DNA of 59,063 nucleotides, taken from NCBI GenBank assembly GCA_036746875.1, contig DAIODI010000001.1, positions 1 through 59,063 of the forward strand, given 5' to 3'. Under the pieces are notes generated by a model that was given only the letters and a program-made list of their open reading frames with translations, did not search any database and had not been told where the DNA came from. Shown here one piece after another: positions 42,662-51,633 of the stretch. Every line of letters starts with the position of its first letter. Position 1 is the stretch's first letter. The position numbers and the translations under genes were made by a program. Source of the DNA: DAIODI01 sp036746875. GTDB lineage: Bacteria; Pseudomonadota; Alphaproteobacteria; Rhizobiales; Aestuariivirgaceae.

Positions 42662-43609
42662 TCAGGCGCTCTCGCGGCGGAGAAGCCGCCTGACGTGCGG
42701 CAGCCCCCGGGTGGCGATCAGTACGCCGGCCGCGGCGATGGCCATGCCGGCCCAGGCGACGGGCGGCATCGCCTCGCCGAGCAGCACCCAGGCGATGACG
42801 GCGGCCATCGGCGGCACCATGAAGAACAGCGCCGAGACGCGCGAGGCTTCTCCGGCGCGGATCATGGCGAGCAGCAGCGTCATCGAGATGAGGGAGTTGG
42901 CGACGACCAGATAGAGCACCGTGACCATGAGTTGCCATGTCCAGTCCACGCGCATGTCCTCGCTCGCCAGCGCCAGCGGCAGCACGAACAGGAGGCCGAT
43001 GACGTACTGGATGGCGTTCGCCGTCACCGGATGCTGGCTGACGCCAAAACGCTTCTCGTAGAGCGTGCCGCAGGTCATTCCTGCGAGCGCGGCCGTGGCG
43101 CAGATCAGCGCCCCGGCGCTTGTCACCTCGACCTCCGAGCGGGCGACGATGACGACGGCCGCGCCGATCAGGCCCAGAACGAGGCCGGTCCAGCGCGTCC
43201 AGCCGACATGCTCGCCGGCGAATCGCGGCGCAAGCAGGCCGACCAGGATCGGCTGGAGCGACACGATCAGCGCCACGCTCCCCGCCGACGCGCCGAGCCA
43301 GAAGGCGAAGTAGGAGAAACCGAAATAGACGCCCTGCACGAGGAAGCCGGTGACGGCGACGTGCAGGTAATCGACGCCGCGCTTTGGCAGCGGCGGGCGC
43401 AGGATGAGGGCCAAGGGCGCAAGCACCGCCAGCACCAGCGCATAGCGCAGGGCGAGGAACGTCATCGGCGGCGCGTACTGGAGGCCGATCCTGGCGCAGG
43501 CGAAACCCGACGACCACAGCATGAGGAAGACGAACGGGGCCGCCTTCAGCCACAGCGGTTTGCCCTCCGCCACGGCCGCTGCGGACAGGCCGTCGCCGCG
43601 ATCGCTCAT
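42662..43609 (-). CDS. EamA/DMT family transporter
   Basis: A 315-aa transporter with two EamA repeats and about ten hydrophobic segments. The first half has VFLMLWSSGFACARIGLQYA and VAVTGFLVQGVYFGFSYFAF; the second has LICATAALAGMTCGTLYEKR, FFMVPPMAAVIAWVLLGEAM and AWAGMAIAAAGVLIA. This spelling is close to the RhaT/YdcZ-like DMT exporters. Substrate unknown. It starts 13 bases before the VWA gene ends in sense order, so it lies upstream of nothing on its own strand except the VWA start 13 bases away, which suggests co-transcription with VWA and aceK. Confidence 0.86.
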   Translation of the reverse strand: MSDRGDGLSAAAVAEGKPLWLKAAPFVFLMLWSSGFACARIGLQYAPPMTFLALRYALVLAVLAPLALILRPPLPKRGVDYLHVAVTGFLVQGVYFGFSYFAFWLGASAGSVALIVSLQPILVGLLAPRFAGEHVGWTRWTGLVLGLIGAAVVIVARSEVEVTSAGALICATAALAGMTCGTLYEKRFGVSQHPVTANAIQYVIGLLFVLPLALASEDMRVDWTWQLMVTVLYLVVANSLISMTLLLAMIRAGEASRVSALFFMVPPMAAVIAWVLLGEAMPPVAWAGMAIAAAGVLIATRGLPHVRRLLRRESA

Positions 43610-43758
43610 GCAGCGGCTGTAGCGGGCGCCGGGCGCGCCGGCAAGGCGACGGCCGTCGCGGCTGGCATGCGCACGCCGGAGTAGTGGCCTTTGTCACATC
43701 GCCGCGCCACGACTCGAGCTAATCATTCGCATGTTGGTGACATTTCACGGGGCAAACC

Positions 43759-44094
43759 ATGAAACATCTGATTGCGCTGGCGCTCGTCGCAGCGTCCACG
43801 GTGGCCGCTCAGGCGACCGAACTCCGTCCGATCGAGGCCGCATCCATCGAGCTGGGGCCGGTGAAGGGCGTCGCCTACTACGATCTTCGGGGCAGCGAGT
43901 GCCACCTCGTGGCGACACTGGCGCAGGGCGAGGGCCTGCCGGTGCGGTTTTCTTCCATACTTGCGCCGCAAGAGCGGATCAGCATTTCCGTGCCGGGTCC
44001 GGCTGGCGCCGCCGCGCAGGAAATCGTCTTCACCCGCCGTGGCGATTCGGTGGTGGTGAGCGGTCCGCAGCCGGTGCGGTCGCTGAACAACTGA
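43759..44094 (+). CDS. Small secreted hypothetical protein
   Basis: A 111-aa protein with a Sec signal peptide (MKHLIALALVAASTVAAQA, cut near residue 20) and a mature domain of beta-strand character (IELGPVKGVAYYDLRGSECH, ISISVPGPAGAAAQEIVFTR). One cysteine remains in the mature part. No family recognised; such small exported proteins recur in Hyphomicrobiales. The gene converges on the TIGR01620 gene with six bases between stops. Confidence 0.78.
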   Translation: MKHLIALALVAASTVAAQATELRPIEAASIELGPVKGVAYYDLRGSECHLVATLAQGEGLPVRFSSILAPQERISISVPGPAGAAAQEIVFTRRGDSVVVSGPQPVRSLNN

Positions 44095-44100
44095 GGGCGT

Positions 44101-45204
44101 TCAGGCCTTCTTCTCCTCCGCCGCTTCGGCGGGGGAGAAATCGGCGATGCGTTGCAGCACATCCGAGAGGCCGGGCTTCTCGCGGCTGAGCCACGGCAGC
44201 GGCCGGCACACATCCAGCGCGGCGAGGCCGATGCGCGCGGTCATGATCCCGTTGACCGCGCCTTCCCCGAAACGCGCCGAGAGCCGGCCGAGGAGACCGC
44301 GTCCCAGCACGTGCTGCGTCAGGCTGTCGGTGAGCGCGACGCCGCCGGTGACGGCGAGGTGCCCCACCACCATTCGGGCGAGGCGGAACGTGCCGAGCGT
44401 GCCCGGCCGGCCGCCGTAGAGCGTCGCCAGCTCGTTCAGCATGCGGAGATTCTGGGCGGCGACGAACAGGATATCGAGAGCCGGCGTCGGCAGCAGCGCG
44501 GTGGTGAGCGTGACGCGCCGCGACGCGCGCGTGATGATGCGGGTCGCCGCGTCGTCGAGCTTCGACACCACGTCGCGCTCGGCGAGCCGGATGCGGTCGG
44601 CGGGGTCCATGATGTCGCCGGCGTGCCTGTCGAGCGCGGCGAGGCCGGCGGAGAGATCGCCGCGGCCGCGATACAGGCGCTTCAGGTGCCGCACCGCTTC
44701 GCCTGCCGCCTTCGCGTCGTTGGCGGTGATGGCGCGCGCCGCGTCCTCCTGGATCGAGCCCAGCGCATGGAGGCGGATCAGGCCGTAGATTTCCCGCCCC
44801 ATGATCCCTGCGACGGCGAACGCAAACGCCGCCGCCAGCGCCGCGCCGAACCATCCCGCGGCGGCGGAGCGGGCGAACAGCGCCTCGATGAACTGCGAGA
44901 CCGAAAGCGAAAACCACAGCGCTACAAGCGAAAAACCGCTGGTGAGGAGCAGGCTTCCCCAGCGCATGGTCTGCGAAAGCGCCGCCGGGGAGACCGGCGG
45001 TTCGGCGGGAACGAGCGGGGCCGGCGGCTCGTCCGGCTCCATCACGATATCCGGCGCAGGCCCGGCGCGCGGCCTGCGGGGCTTGCCCGCCGCGGGGCGC
45101 GCCTCGGGCATTGCCTCAGGCTCTGAGGCGGCCTCAGCTGCGCGCTGCGCGTGCGGCGCGGGGCCGATGCGAAACGCTTGCGGGCGGCGCGGCTCGTCGC
45201 TCAT
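44101..45204 (-). CDS. TIGR01620/YcjF family inner-membrane protein
   Basis: A 367-aa protein. A Pro/Ala-rich N-terminus (1-90) precedes two hydrophobic segments (about 100-160, GSLLLTSGFSLVALWFSLSV and GAALAAAFAFAVAGIMGREI). The helical C-terminal domain has RLTLTTALLPTPALDILFVA-like segments, VALTDSLTQHVLGRGLLGRL and GIMTARIGLAALDVCRPLPW, which are characteristic of the DUF697/TIGR01620 family. It is coupled by an ATGA overlap to the ycjX-like gene, the same pairing as ycjX-ycjF in enterics, where they belong to the phage-shock regulon. Confidence 0.88.
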   Translation of the reverse strand: MSDEPRRPQAFRIGPAPHAQRAAEAASEPEAMPEARPAAGKPRRPRAGPAPDIVMEPDEPPAPLVPAEPPVSPAALSQTMRWGSLLLTSGFSLVALWFSLSVSQFIEALFARSAAAGWFGAALAAAFAFAVAGIMGREIYGLIRLHALGSIQEDAARAITANDAKAAGEAVRHLKRLYRGRGDLSAGLAALDRHAGDIMDPADRIRLAERDVVSKLDDAATRIITRASRRVTLTTALLPTPALDILFVAAQNLRMLNELATLYGGRPGTLGTFRLARMVVGHLAVTGGVALTDSLTQHVLGRGLLGRLSARFGEGAVNGIMTARIGLAALDVCRPLPWLSREKPGLSDVLQRIADFSPAEAAEEKKA

Positions 45205-46646
45205 GTGAACTTGTCGCCGAACAGGAACTCGATGGTGCGATCGAGCCTGATATGGGGAAACGACGGGCTTTGCACCAGCGGCGGCTTCGCCTCGATCAGC
45301 GGCGGGCGGAACCGAACGAACCGGATCGAGCCTGCGAGCGAGGCGTCGAGGGCGCGGGCGGGATCGGCCGGCAGGTCGCCGGGGAAGATCGCCGCTTCGG
45401 TGCGGCCGTCGAAGGTTTCCCCGCCGATGGTCTCGCCTCCTTGCGGCACGCCGACGATACAGGGCAGCGACTCGCCGCCCTGCCTCACGGTCGCCTCGCG
45501 CGTCGCCCGGATGGCGGCGATGGCGGCGACGTCCACGGCCGCGCCGGAGAACTGCGCCCGCTTCACCGCGCCCTCCACGATGAGGCGCAAGATCGCCTCC
45601 AGCCGGTCGTGGCTGGTGTGATGCAGGAGATCGGCCTTGGTGGCGGCGAACAGGATGCGGTCGATCCTGCGGCCGAAGAGCGACGACGCCCAGCTGTTCG
45701 CGCCCTGGCGAAAGCAGGCGAGCACCGCGGTGAGCGCTGCCGAGAGATCGGCGACGGCGGACGGCCCGGCGTTGAGCGCGGTCAGCACGTCGGCGAGCAC
45801 GATCTGCCGGTCGAGACGGGCGAAGTGACTGTAGAAGAACGGCCGCACCACGTGGGCGACATAACTGTCGTAGCGCCGCCGCATCATCGCGTGCAGGGAG
45901 CCGCGCGGGGGCGAGGCGTCCGGCGTCACGTCGAGCGGCGCAAACGTGAGCAGCGGCGAGCCCTCGAGATCGCCGGGCATCAGGAACCGGCCCGGCGGCA
46001 ACGACGACATGGACACCGCCTCGGCGCGGCAGCGGGCGAGATAGGCGGTGAAGAGGCGCGCCGCCTCCTGCGCCGCAAGTTCGCTCGCCGCCGCGTCCGG
46101 ATCGAGCGAGGCGAGGTGCTCGCGCCATTCGCCCGCCAGCGCCGCCCGCGGCGCGGCGCGGCTCTGGGCGACGGTCGCGTGCGACCACGCCTCGAAGGTC
46201 ATGGTCATCAGCGGCAGGTCGAGCAGCCATTCGCCGGGATAGTCCACGATGTCGATGTGGAGCGCGCCGCCGTGGGTGTTGCGCGCGATCACGCCACGGG
46301 CGGCGTATTCGACGGTGAGACGAAGCTCCGACAGCCGCCGGGTGCTCTCCGGCCAGCGTCGGTTGTCGCCCTTGAGCGACTGCACATGCTCCTCCCAGGC
46401 GAAGCGCGGCAGCTCGTCGTGGAGTTGCGGTTCGAGGTAGGCGCGGGCGATGCGTCCTTGCGCGTAGGCGTTGAACAGCGGCAGCCGCCCGCCGCCCAGC
46501 AGGGCGTGGACGAGGGCGGTGATGAACACGGTCTTGCCCGACCGCGACAGGCCGGTGACGCCCAGCCGCACGCCCGGCGACACGAGCCCCGCGAACAGGT
46601 CGCCGACGCCGCCCAGCGCCACCCGCGTTTCGTCGAGGAACCCCAC
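45201..46646 (-). CDS. YcjX family P-loop protein (DUF463)
   Basis: A 481-aa predicted GTPase/ATPase. Walker A is GLSRSGKTVFITALVHALL; IDIVDYPGEWLLDLP is the switch region with DxxG-like Asp, and LFAATKADLLHHTSHDRL resembles the NKxD motif. FYSHFARLDRQIVLADVL and MPGDLEGSPLLTFAPLD are family segments. The role is unknown; homologues are linked to envelope stress. Overlaps the TIGR01620 start by four bases, and starts 15 bases before the end of the SixA gene upstream, so the three are probably co-transcribed. Confidence 0.9.
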   Translation of the reverse strand: MGFLDETRVALGGVGDLFAGLVSPGVRLGVTGLSRSGKTVFITALVHALLGGGRLPLFNAYAQGRIARAYLEPQLHDELPRFAWEEHVQSLKGDNRRWPESTRRLSELRLTVEYAARGVIARNTHGGALHIDIVDYPGEWLLDLPLMTMTFEAWSHATVAQSRAAPRAALAGEWREHLASLDPDAAASELAAQEAARLFTAYLARCRAEAVSMSSLPPGRFLMPGDLEGSPLLTFAPLDVTPDASPPRGSLHAMMRRRYDSYVAHVVRPFFYSHFARLDRQIVLADVLTALNAGPSAVADLSAALTAVLACFRQGANSWASSLFGRRIDRILFAATKADLLHHTSHDRLEAILRLIVEGAVKRAQFSGAAVDVAAIAAIRATREATVRQGGESLPCIVGVPQGGETIGGETFDGRTEAAIFPGDLPADPARALDASLAGSIRFVRFRPPLIEAKPPLVQSPSFPHIRLDRTIEFLFGDKFT

Positions 46647-46661
46647 GCAGGCCCCTGCCCG

Positions 46662-47186
46662 TCAGTCGCCGGCGAGCGCGCGCGGCCGCACGAAGGCGGC
46701 GAGCGTGCAGCGGGCGGGATCGAGGCCGGACCAGGCGGGCGCGTCCACGTCGAACACGGCGAGCCCGGCGGTGGGAAACTTGCGGCGGATCGCGGCGATG
46801 GCGTCGGGCGGCCCCGATCGGGCAAGCCGGATGGCGAGGAACTCCATCGACGGGTTGTGTCCGACGATCATCAGCGTACGCGCCTCGCCGCCGCGGGCGC
46901 GGATCACGTCGAGGAGGGCGTCGCCGCCGCCGAAGTCGTACACGGCCTCGTCGTAGATCACCTCCGGCGACAACCGGGCGGCGTCGAGCGCCAGATCGAG
47001 GGTGCGGCGCGTGCGCTCGGCCGGCGAGCAGACGACGCGGTCTGGCAGCCAGCCCATCCGCCTCAGATGCCGCCCGACGATCGGCGCGGCCTCGTTGCCG
47101 CGCCTGCTGAGCGGGCGGTCGCGGTCGTCGAGACCGGTCTCGGCCCAGCTCGACTTGGCGTGACGCAGCAGGAGAAGGCGCAGCAT
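46662..47186 (-). CDS. sixA: SixA-like histidine phosphatase
   Basis: A 174-aa member of the phosphoglycerate-mutase-like histidine phosphatase family. The RHG-type motif is LLLLRHAKSSWA, with the phospho-accepting His; VCSPAERTRRTLDLAL has the Arg of the phosphate pocket; LMIVGHNPSMEFLA has the second His. SixA removes phosphate from HPt domains such as that of ArcB. An HPt protein is encoded at 22313, though a link is not shown. Start at 47186 (MLRLLLLRHAK) is the family start. Confidence 0.87.
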   Translation of the reverse strand: MLRLLLLRHAKSSWAETGLDDRDRPLSRRGNEAAPIVGRHLRRMGWLPDRVVCSPAERTRRTLDLALDAARLSPEVIYDEAVYDFGGGDALLDVIRARGGEARTLMIVGHNPSMEFLAIRLARSGPPDAIAAIRRKFPTAGLAVFDVDAPAWSGLDPARCTLAAFVRPRALAGD

Positions 47187-47272
47187 CGGCGAGGCTCGCG
47201 GGAAGGGATGTCGCCGTTGAGGATGGCCGCCCCCGGCGGCGGGCGCAAGCGCGGCGTGCGGGCGGCGGCGCC

Positions 47273-48196
47273 TCAGCGTCTGCGGCCGATCAGTCCGGGA
47301 TCGAACGGCACGGTCTGGTAGACCTGGTTGATCCAGTTGCCGAACAGCAGGTGCGCATGGCTGCGCCAGCGGTTTTCCGGCGGCATCGCGGGGTCGTCGT
47401 GGGGAAAGTAGTTGGCGGGGAGCAGGATCGGCTTGCCGGCGTTGACGTCGCGGAAGTACTCCTCGCCGAGCGTCGCGGTGTCGTACTCGATGTGGTTGAA
47501 CATGTAGAGCGAGCGGTGGCGCGCGTCGGAGACGAGACAGAGGCCCGCCTCGTCTGACTCCATCAGCACCTCAAGGCCCGGCGCATCGGGGAGGTCGGCG
47601 CGGCGCACCTCGGTCCAGCGCGAGACGGGGATCGAGAAGTCGTCGGAGAAGCCGCGCAGGTACGGCGAGGCCGGATTGAGGTTGCGGTGGCGGTAGACGC
47701 CGAACGCCTTGCGGGGCAACGGGTGTTTCGGCACGCCGTGGTGATGGTAGATCGCGGCCTGCGCGCCCCAGCAGATACAGAAGGTGGAATGGACGTTGGT
47801 CTGCGTCCAGTCGAACACCTCGGCGAGTTCGTTCCAGTAGGTGACGTCCTCGAAGTCGAGGAGTTCGACCGGCGCCCCGGTGACGATGAACCCGTCGAAA
47901 CGCTCGCCGCGCACCTCGGCGAAATCGCTGTAGAAGGCGAGCATGTGCTCGGCCGATGTGTTCTTCGGCGTGTGATGGGTCATCTTGACCAGCGTCAGCT
48001 CGACCTGCAGCGGCGTCGCCCCGCACAGCCGCGCGAACTGCGTCTCGGTGCGGATCTTGTCGGGCATCAGGTTGAGCAGCCCGATGCGCAGGGGACGGAT
48101 GTCCTGGCGCACGGCGTCGTCCTCGGCCATCAGCATCACGCCCTCGCGTTCGAGGGTCTTTCGGGCCGGAAGGTCTCCGGGAATCTTGATCGGCAT
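47273..48196 (-). CDS. metA: Homoserine O-acetyltransferase of the MetA type
   Basis: A 307-aa MetA-family enzyme that activates homoserine for methionine synthesis. The catalytic Cys142 is in STFCICWGAQAA and the catalytic His in MFNHIEYD, giving the Cys-His-Glu triad. Residue 111 is Glu, in VTGAPVELLDFED. Work on Bacillus cereus showed that Glu at this position favours acetyl-CoA, while Gly favours succinyl-CoA. I therefore call it the acetyltransferase, though the family is often named homoserine O-succinyltransferase. Starts 17 bases after the ATPase gene. No SAM riboswitch is seen. Confidence 0.9.
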   Translation of the reverse strand: MPIKIPGDLPARKTLEREGVMLMAEDDAVRQDIRPLRIGLLNLMPDKIRTETQFARLCGATPLQVELTLVKMTHHTPKNTSAEHMLAFYSDFAEVRGERFDGFIVTGAPVELLDFEDVTYWNELAEVFDWTQTNVHSTFCICWGAQAAIYHHHGVPKHPLPRKAFGVYRHRNLNPASPYLRGFSDDFSIPVSRWTEVRRADLPDAPGLEVLMESDEAGLCLVSDARHRSLYMFNHIEYDTATLGEEYFRDVNAGKPILLPANYFPHDDPAMPPENRWRSHAHLLFGNWINQVYQTVPFDPGLIGRRR

Positions 48197-48213
48197 CGGT
48201 TGGTTCCCGGGGG

Positions 48214-49080
48214 TCAGCGCGGCGCCTGGTCGATGGCGCGGCAGACGAGGTCGAGGAACGAGGCTTCGTCGGCGACGTGGGGGATGTCCTCCATCTCCAC
48301 CGTGTAACCGTAGCGGCGCGCAATTCCCTCGTAGAGCGGAATGCGGTGGTGCAGGAGTTGCTCGAAGCCCCACACGGCGAAGGCGTCCGGGTTCACGTCG
48401 TCGTCGGCGGCCACGCCGGCCGCCGCCTTATACTCGCGCCACTTCGCGTCGAGGAATTGCGGCTGGTAGTACATCGGCTTGGGCGACAGGCGGAACCGGT
48501 CGACGAGCTTGCGGGCGTGGCCGGGCGCGCCGCGGATGTAGAGCAGCAGCGTGCTCTCGGCGAGGCTGTTGAGCACCGGATCGCCGCCATCGGACAGGTT
48601 GACCACCTCGCACAGCGAGCCGCCGGAATCGCAGATGAAGTGCTGGTAGCGGTAGATATCGCGCGACTTCCCGATGAACAGCGGCACGTCGAGCAGCGCG
48701 GCGATCTCGGCCTGGCGGTGCTGGGCCTGGCGGCGCTTGTACTCGGCGAACGGGATGCCGCCCTGGCCGGGATCGCCGGGCTTGCCGAGGTAGGTGGACA
48801 GCGGGTCGAGGTTGTCGAAGGAGATGTTGGAGGAGATGTAGATCGAATCGGTGCGCAGCAGGTCGCGCAGGAACGGGTTCTTCATCGCCTCGCGCTTGAA
48901 GTTGTCGGCGATGTATTCGCCCATGTAGCGGGTGCCGATGCGGTAATCGACCGAGTAGTTGAACCAGTCGTGCCGGCGCAGCGTTCTGGCGAGCGTGGTC
49001 TTTCCCACCCCGGACATGCCGAAGATGGTGACCGCCTTCGACGGCCAGGCCCGGAATTCGCGCGAGGAGGTGAACTTCAT
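48214..49080 (-). CDS. P-loop ATPase of unknown role
   Basis: A 288-aa protein with Walker A in VTIFGMSGVGKTTLARTL and little else that is known. SVDYRIGTRYMGEYIADNFK and DSIYISSNISFDNLDPLSTY are well formed, and ICDSGGSLCEVVNLSDGGDP may form the Walker B region. The pattern is like small nucleotide-activated kinases. It lies directly upstream of metA on the same strand (17 bases), so co-transcription is likely. The start at 49080 (MKFTSSREFRAW) removes seven codons of a longer frame. No function is assigned. Confidence 0.78.
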   Translation of the reverse strand: MKFTSSREFRAWPSKAVTIFGMSGVGKTTLARTLRRHDWFNYSVDYRIGTRYMGEYIADNFKREAMKNPFLRDLLRTDSIYISSNISFDNLDPLSTYLGKPGDPGQGGIPFAEYKRRQAQHRQAEIAALLDVPLFIGKSRDIYRYQHFICDSGGSLCEVVNLSDGGDPVLNSLAESTLLLYIRGAPGHARKLVDRFRLSPKPMYYQPQFLDAKWREYKAAAGVAADDDVNPDAFAVWGFEQLLHHRIPLYEGIARRYGYTVEMEDIPHVADEASFLDLVCRAIDQAPR

Positions 49081-49135
49081 GGCGGCAGACCAATAGCCCA
49101 AGCGCGCCGCCGGCGCAAAGCCGCGGGCGGACCGT

Positions 49136-50545
49136 TCAGAACTGGCGGGTGATGGTGAGGCTCGCGCCGTGGGCGTAGTAGTCGCCGAACGGGGTGTTCG
49201 ACCACGCCTGGGTGTAAGTGTACTCGAGTTGCGGCGCGAAGCCCCAGAAGTCCCAGTCGCGCTTGGTCAGGGTGGCGCGGCCGTCGAAGATCAGGTCGTC
49301 GCGCGGTTCGTCCATGAACGGATAGTCGCCATCGTAGAAGGCGCGCCGCAGACGGCCCTCGGCGTACAGGCTGAGCCCGTAGGAGAATTCGTGATAGGCG
49401 GCCAGCCCGCCGCCCGCGCTCCAGCTGGCGAGGTGATCGTATACGGCGGTGGTCCGGTCGAGCCCGCCCAGCGCGTAGAACACGGTGGAGGGCGACCACG
49501 CCCACGACACCTGCCCGCCGGCGGCGGCAAGCCATCCGCTCCGGTAATCGGCGTTCTGATAGGATGTGGGACCGGCCCGCACCCGAAGATAGCCGCCGGT
49601 GCGTGGTGAGAAGCGCTGCTTGATGGTCGCCTGCATCCCGGCGAACAGCTGAAGCTCGTCCGCGCCGATGAACCGCTGCTGGGTGAGGCCGCCGAGCCAG
49701 ACCTCGGTCCCGTCCTTCCTGCGGCGCAGCTCGATGATCTGCGACACCAGGGTGTCGTCGAAGTTCTCGCCCTGATAATCCGTGTACGTCACACCTACCG
49801 CTCCGACCAGGGTGAGGCCGGGGCCGAGCGGCGTGCTCCATGAGCCGTCAACCCCGCCGCGCACGCCGATGCCGCTTTTCTCGCGGCTGTCGCCATCCAC
49901 CTTGAAGGGCAGGCCGCCGATCCAGATGATGTCGTTGCTGGTGCCGTTGTTGAAGTTGGTCGAGGGCGCGATCGACGCCCAGACCGAGAACTGCCACGGC
50001 CGGCGATCGTCGATGGCGTCGAGGAAGCCGTTGAAGGTGCGCGCAAGCTCGGGCGTCGGCGCGGCGCCGATGAGCAGCTCGTACTGGAAGCGGGCGGCGT
50101 CGTCGTCCTCGAGCAGGAACAGCGTGTGGGCGAGCTCGGCGCGCACCAGCGTCAGGCCGGGATCGCTGGCGAGCGCAGCGCGGTACTTCGCCGCTGCGCC
50201 CTTGAGGTCGCCGTTCGCCTTCAGGATCAGGCCCTCGACGAACAGCGTGCGGTTGGCGGCGTAGGGTCCGGTGAACGGATACATGGCGAGAAGCTTCTGC
50301 GCCGCGGCCACGTCGCCGTCGCGGGGCAGGGCGATCAGCAGGTGCAGGCGGGCGGCGTCGTCGAGCGTGGAGAGATCGACGGGGCGGCGCGGATCGCCCG
50401 TCGCCGGCGCTGCTTCTGCATCGGCCTTCGGCGTCGCCGCCGCTTCCTGTTGCGGAGCGGACGCGGCGGCCTGCGCCGGGGCGGGCGCGAGGGCGGCGAC
50501 CATCCCGGCGAGGAAGATCGCAAACCACCGTCCCGTCCATTTCAC
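49136..50545 (-). CDS. Surface lipoprotein assembly modifier (Slam, DUF560, type XI secretion)
   Basis: A 469-aa outer-membrane protein. After a signal peptide (MKWTGRWFAIFLAGMVAALA, cut near AQA), a periplasmic TPR-like part (about 60-170) has FVEGLILKANGDLKGAAAKY and LVRAELAHTLFLLEDDDAAR. From about 185 to the end it is a beta-barrel of amphipathic strands (WQFSVWASIAPSTNFNNGTS, YTYTQAWSNTPFGDYYAHGA) closing with TITRQF, whose final Phe is the BAM signal. Slam proteins move lipoproteins to the cell surface. The ATG overlaps the stop of the lipoprotein gene (ATGA), the usual cargo-translocon pairing. Confidence 0.87.
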   Translation of the reverse strand: MKWTGRWFAIFLAGMVAALAPAPAQAAASAPQQEAAATPKADAEAAPATGDPRRPVDLSTLDDAARLHLLIALPRDGDVAAAQKLLAMYPFTGPYAANRTLFVEGLILKANGDLKGAAAKYRAALASDPGLTLVRAELAHTLFLLEDDDAARFQYELLIGAAPTPELARTFNGFLDAIDDRRPWQFSVWASIAPSTNFNNGTSNDIIWIGGLPFKVDGDSREKSGIGVRGGVDGSWSTPLGPGLTLVGAVGVTYTDYQGENFDDTLVSQIIELRRRKDGTEVWLGGLTQQRFIGADELQLFAGMQATIKQRFSPRTGGYLRVRAGPTSYQNADYRSGWLAAAGGQVSWAWSPSTVFYALGGLDRTTAVYDHLASWSAGGGLAAYHEFSYGLSLYAEGRLRRAFYDGDYPFMDEPRDDLIFDGRATLTKRDWDFWGFAPQLEYTYTQAWSNTPFGDYYAHGASLTITRQF

Positions 50546-51633
50546 TGCTTCGTTCCGTGGAAGAATCCCTTGATGTCGACGAAGCCGCGCCTGTCATCGT
50601 TGATCGCGGTGTCGCCGCCGCTGGGATTCACGCTGACCGCGAAGTTGGTGAACACCCCGGTGATCTCGTTGGCGTTGGGTCCGAATACGACGCCATACAG
50701 CGGATTCTCGTTGTTGAGTTCGCCGCCGACGCCGGGCTGGCAGGCGCCGCGGCAGGTGATGCCGGTGATCGTGTTTCCGTCGATCGTGCCCACCAGATCG
50801 TTGGTGACCTGGATGATCGGCGCATAGACCGGCAGCAGATCGCTGGATACATTGGGGGTCGGGTCGCGCTCGGCATTGGGGCGATCGAAATAGCCGAAGT
50901 ACGTTCTGCCTTCGCCGAATGTCTCCCAATACGTCGGTGTCAGCGTGCCCCTGAAGGTCGCCGCGGTGAAGTTCGCCGTCATCGTCGCGTTGCCGGAGAT
51001 TCGGTAGTCGCCATTCAGGGTGTAGGGGGCACTTGAAGATGGCTCCACGAAGCCCCTGTTGTTCTGGTCGATGGTCCACCTCCCGGCGTACGTCGCCGAG
51101 CCGGTTTGCGTCGCGGTGGTGCGGTCGCCGTTGAAGAACCAGGCGCTGCCGTTGTTGGTCACGTCGCGGAACTGGGCGGCGTAGCTGTGGGGGTACTGCC
51201 AGTACTGCAGTTCCGCATCCGAGGAGTTGGTGATGCGGCGGTATTCGGTGTAGTTGGAGCCGAGCGTCAAATCCGGATTGGGCGGCTGTCGCAGGTAAAG
51301 GTTCAGCCGGTATGGACCCTTGAAGCCGAGCTGTTGCTTCGGGTCCACGAAGACTTCGGCCCTTTCCTGATCGGTCCCCTTGTTTGTGAAGCGTACGGCC
51401 GCGAGGCCGGGGCTGAACGTCGACCGTCCGCTGTCGTTGAAGACGAGCGCCAGATCGCCATTGGTCAGATTGGTGTTGTTGCCGCCGCCGCCGCCGTCTG
51501 TCGGCGGCTTCAATCCGTCATCGCCGCCGCCGCCGCCGCCGCCGCCAGACACCAGCCTGTCGGGCGAGGATGCGCAACCGGCGCCGGCCAGCGCCAGCGC
51601 GATCGAAAGAACCAACGGGGACAAACGACGCAT
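50542..51633 (-). CDS. TbpB-like surface lipoprotein, predicted Slam cargo
   Basis: A 363-aa lipoprotein. MRRLSPLVLSIALALAGAGC is a lipoprotein signal with Cys20, although the residue at -3 is Gly, unusual for a lipobox. A glycine-rich linker (about 30-55) follows, made from GGC-type triplets. The mature part is rich in Asn, Thr, Gly and aromatic residues. The C-terminal end has NPLYGVVFGPNANEITGVFT, matching the G-x-F-G-P-x-A-x-E-x-x-G-x-F signature of the TbpB beta-barrel domain (Lipoprotein_5). It would be displayed on the surface by the downstream Slam. Ligand unknown; metal or heme carriers are typical. Confidence 0.85.
   Translation of the reverse strand: MRRLSPLVLSIALALAGAGCASSPDRLVSGGGGGGGGDDGLKPPTDGGGGGNNTNLTNGDLALVFNDSGRSTFSPGLAAVRFTNKGTDQERAEVFVDPKQQLGFKGPYRLNLYLRQPPNPDLTLGSNYTEYRRITNSSDAELQYWQYPHSYAAQFRDVTNNGSAWFFNGDRTTATQTGSATYAGRWTIDQNNRGFVEPSSSAPYTLNGDYRISGNATMTANFTAATFRGTLTPTYWETFGEGRTYFGYFDRPNAERDPTPNVSSDLLPVYAPIIQVTNDLVGTIDGNTITGITCRGACQPGVGGELNNENPLYGVVFGPNANEITGVFTNFAVSVNPSGGDTAINDDRRGFVDIKGFFHGTKQ
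51520..51546 (-). repeat. Nine GCC triplets coding a polyglycine linker
   Basis: On the plus strand an uninterrupted GCC run of 27 bases (minus-strand GGC/Gly) lies in the lipoprotein gene, with a second shorter run at 51481..51493. Slippage would change the linker length by whole residues without shifting frame. Confidence 0.85.

Noticed and set aside
48197..49135. SAM-II riboswitch expected before alphaproteobacterial metA
   Set aside because: Only 17 bases separate metA from the ATPase gene, and the 55 bases before the ATPase contain no SAM-II pseudoknot pattern.
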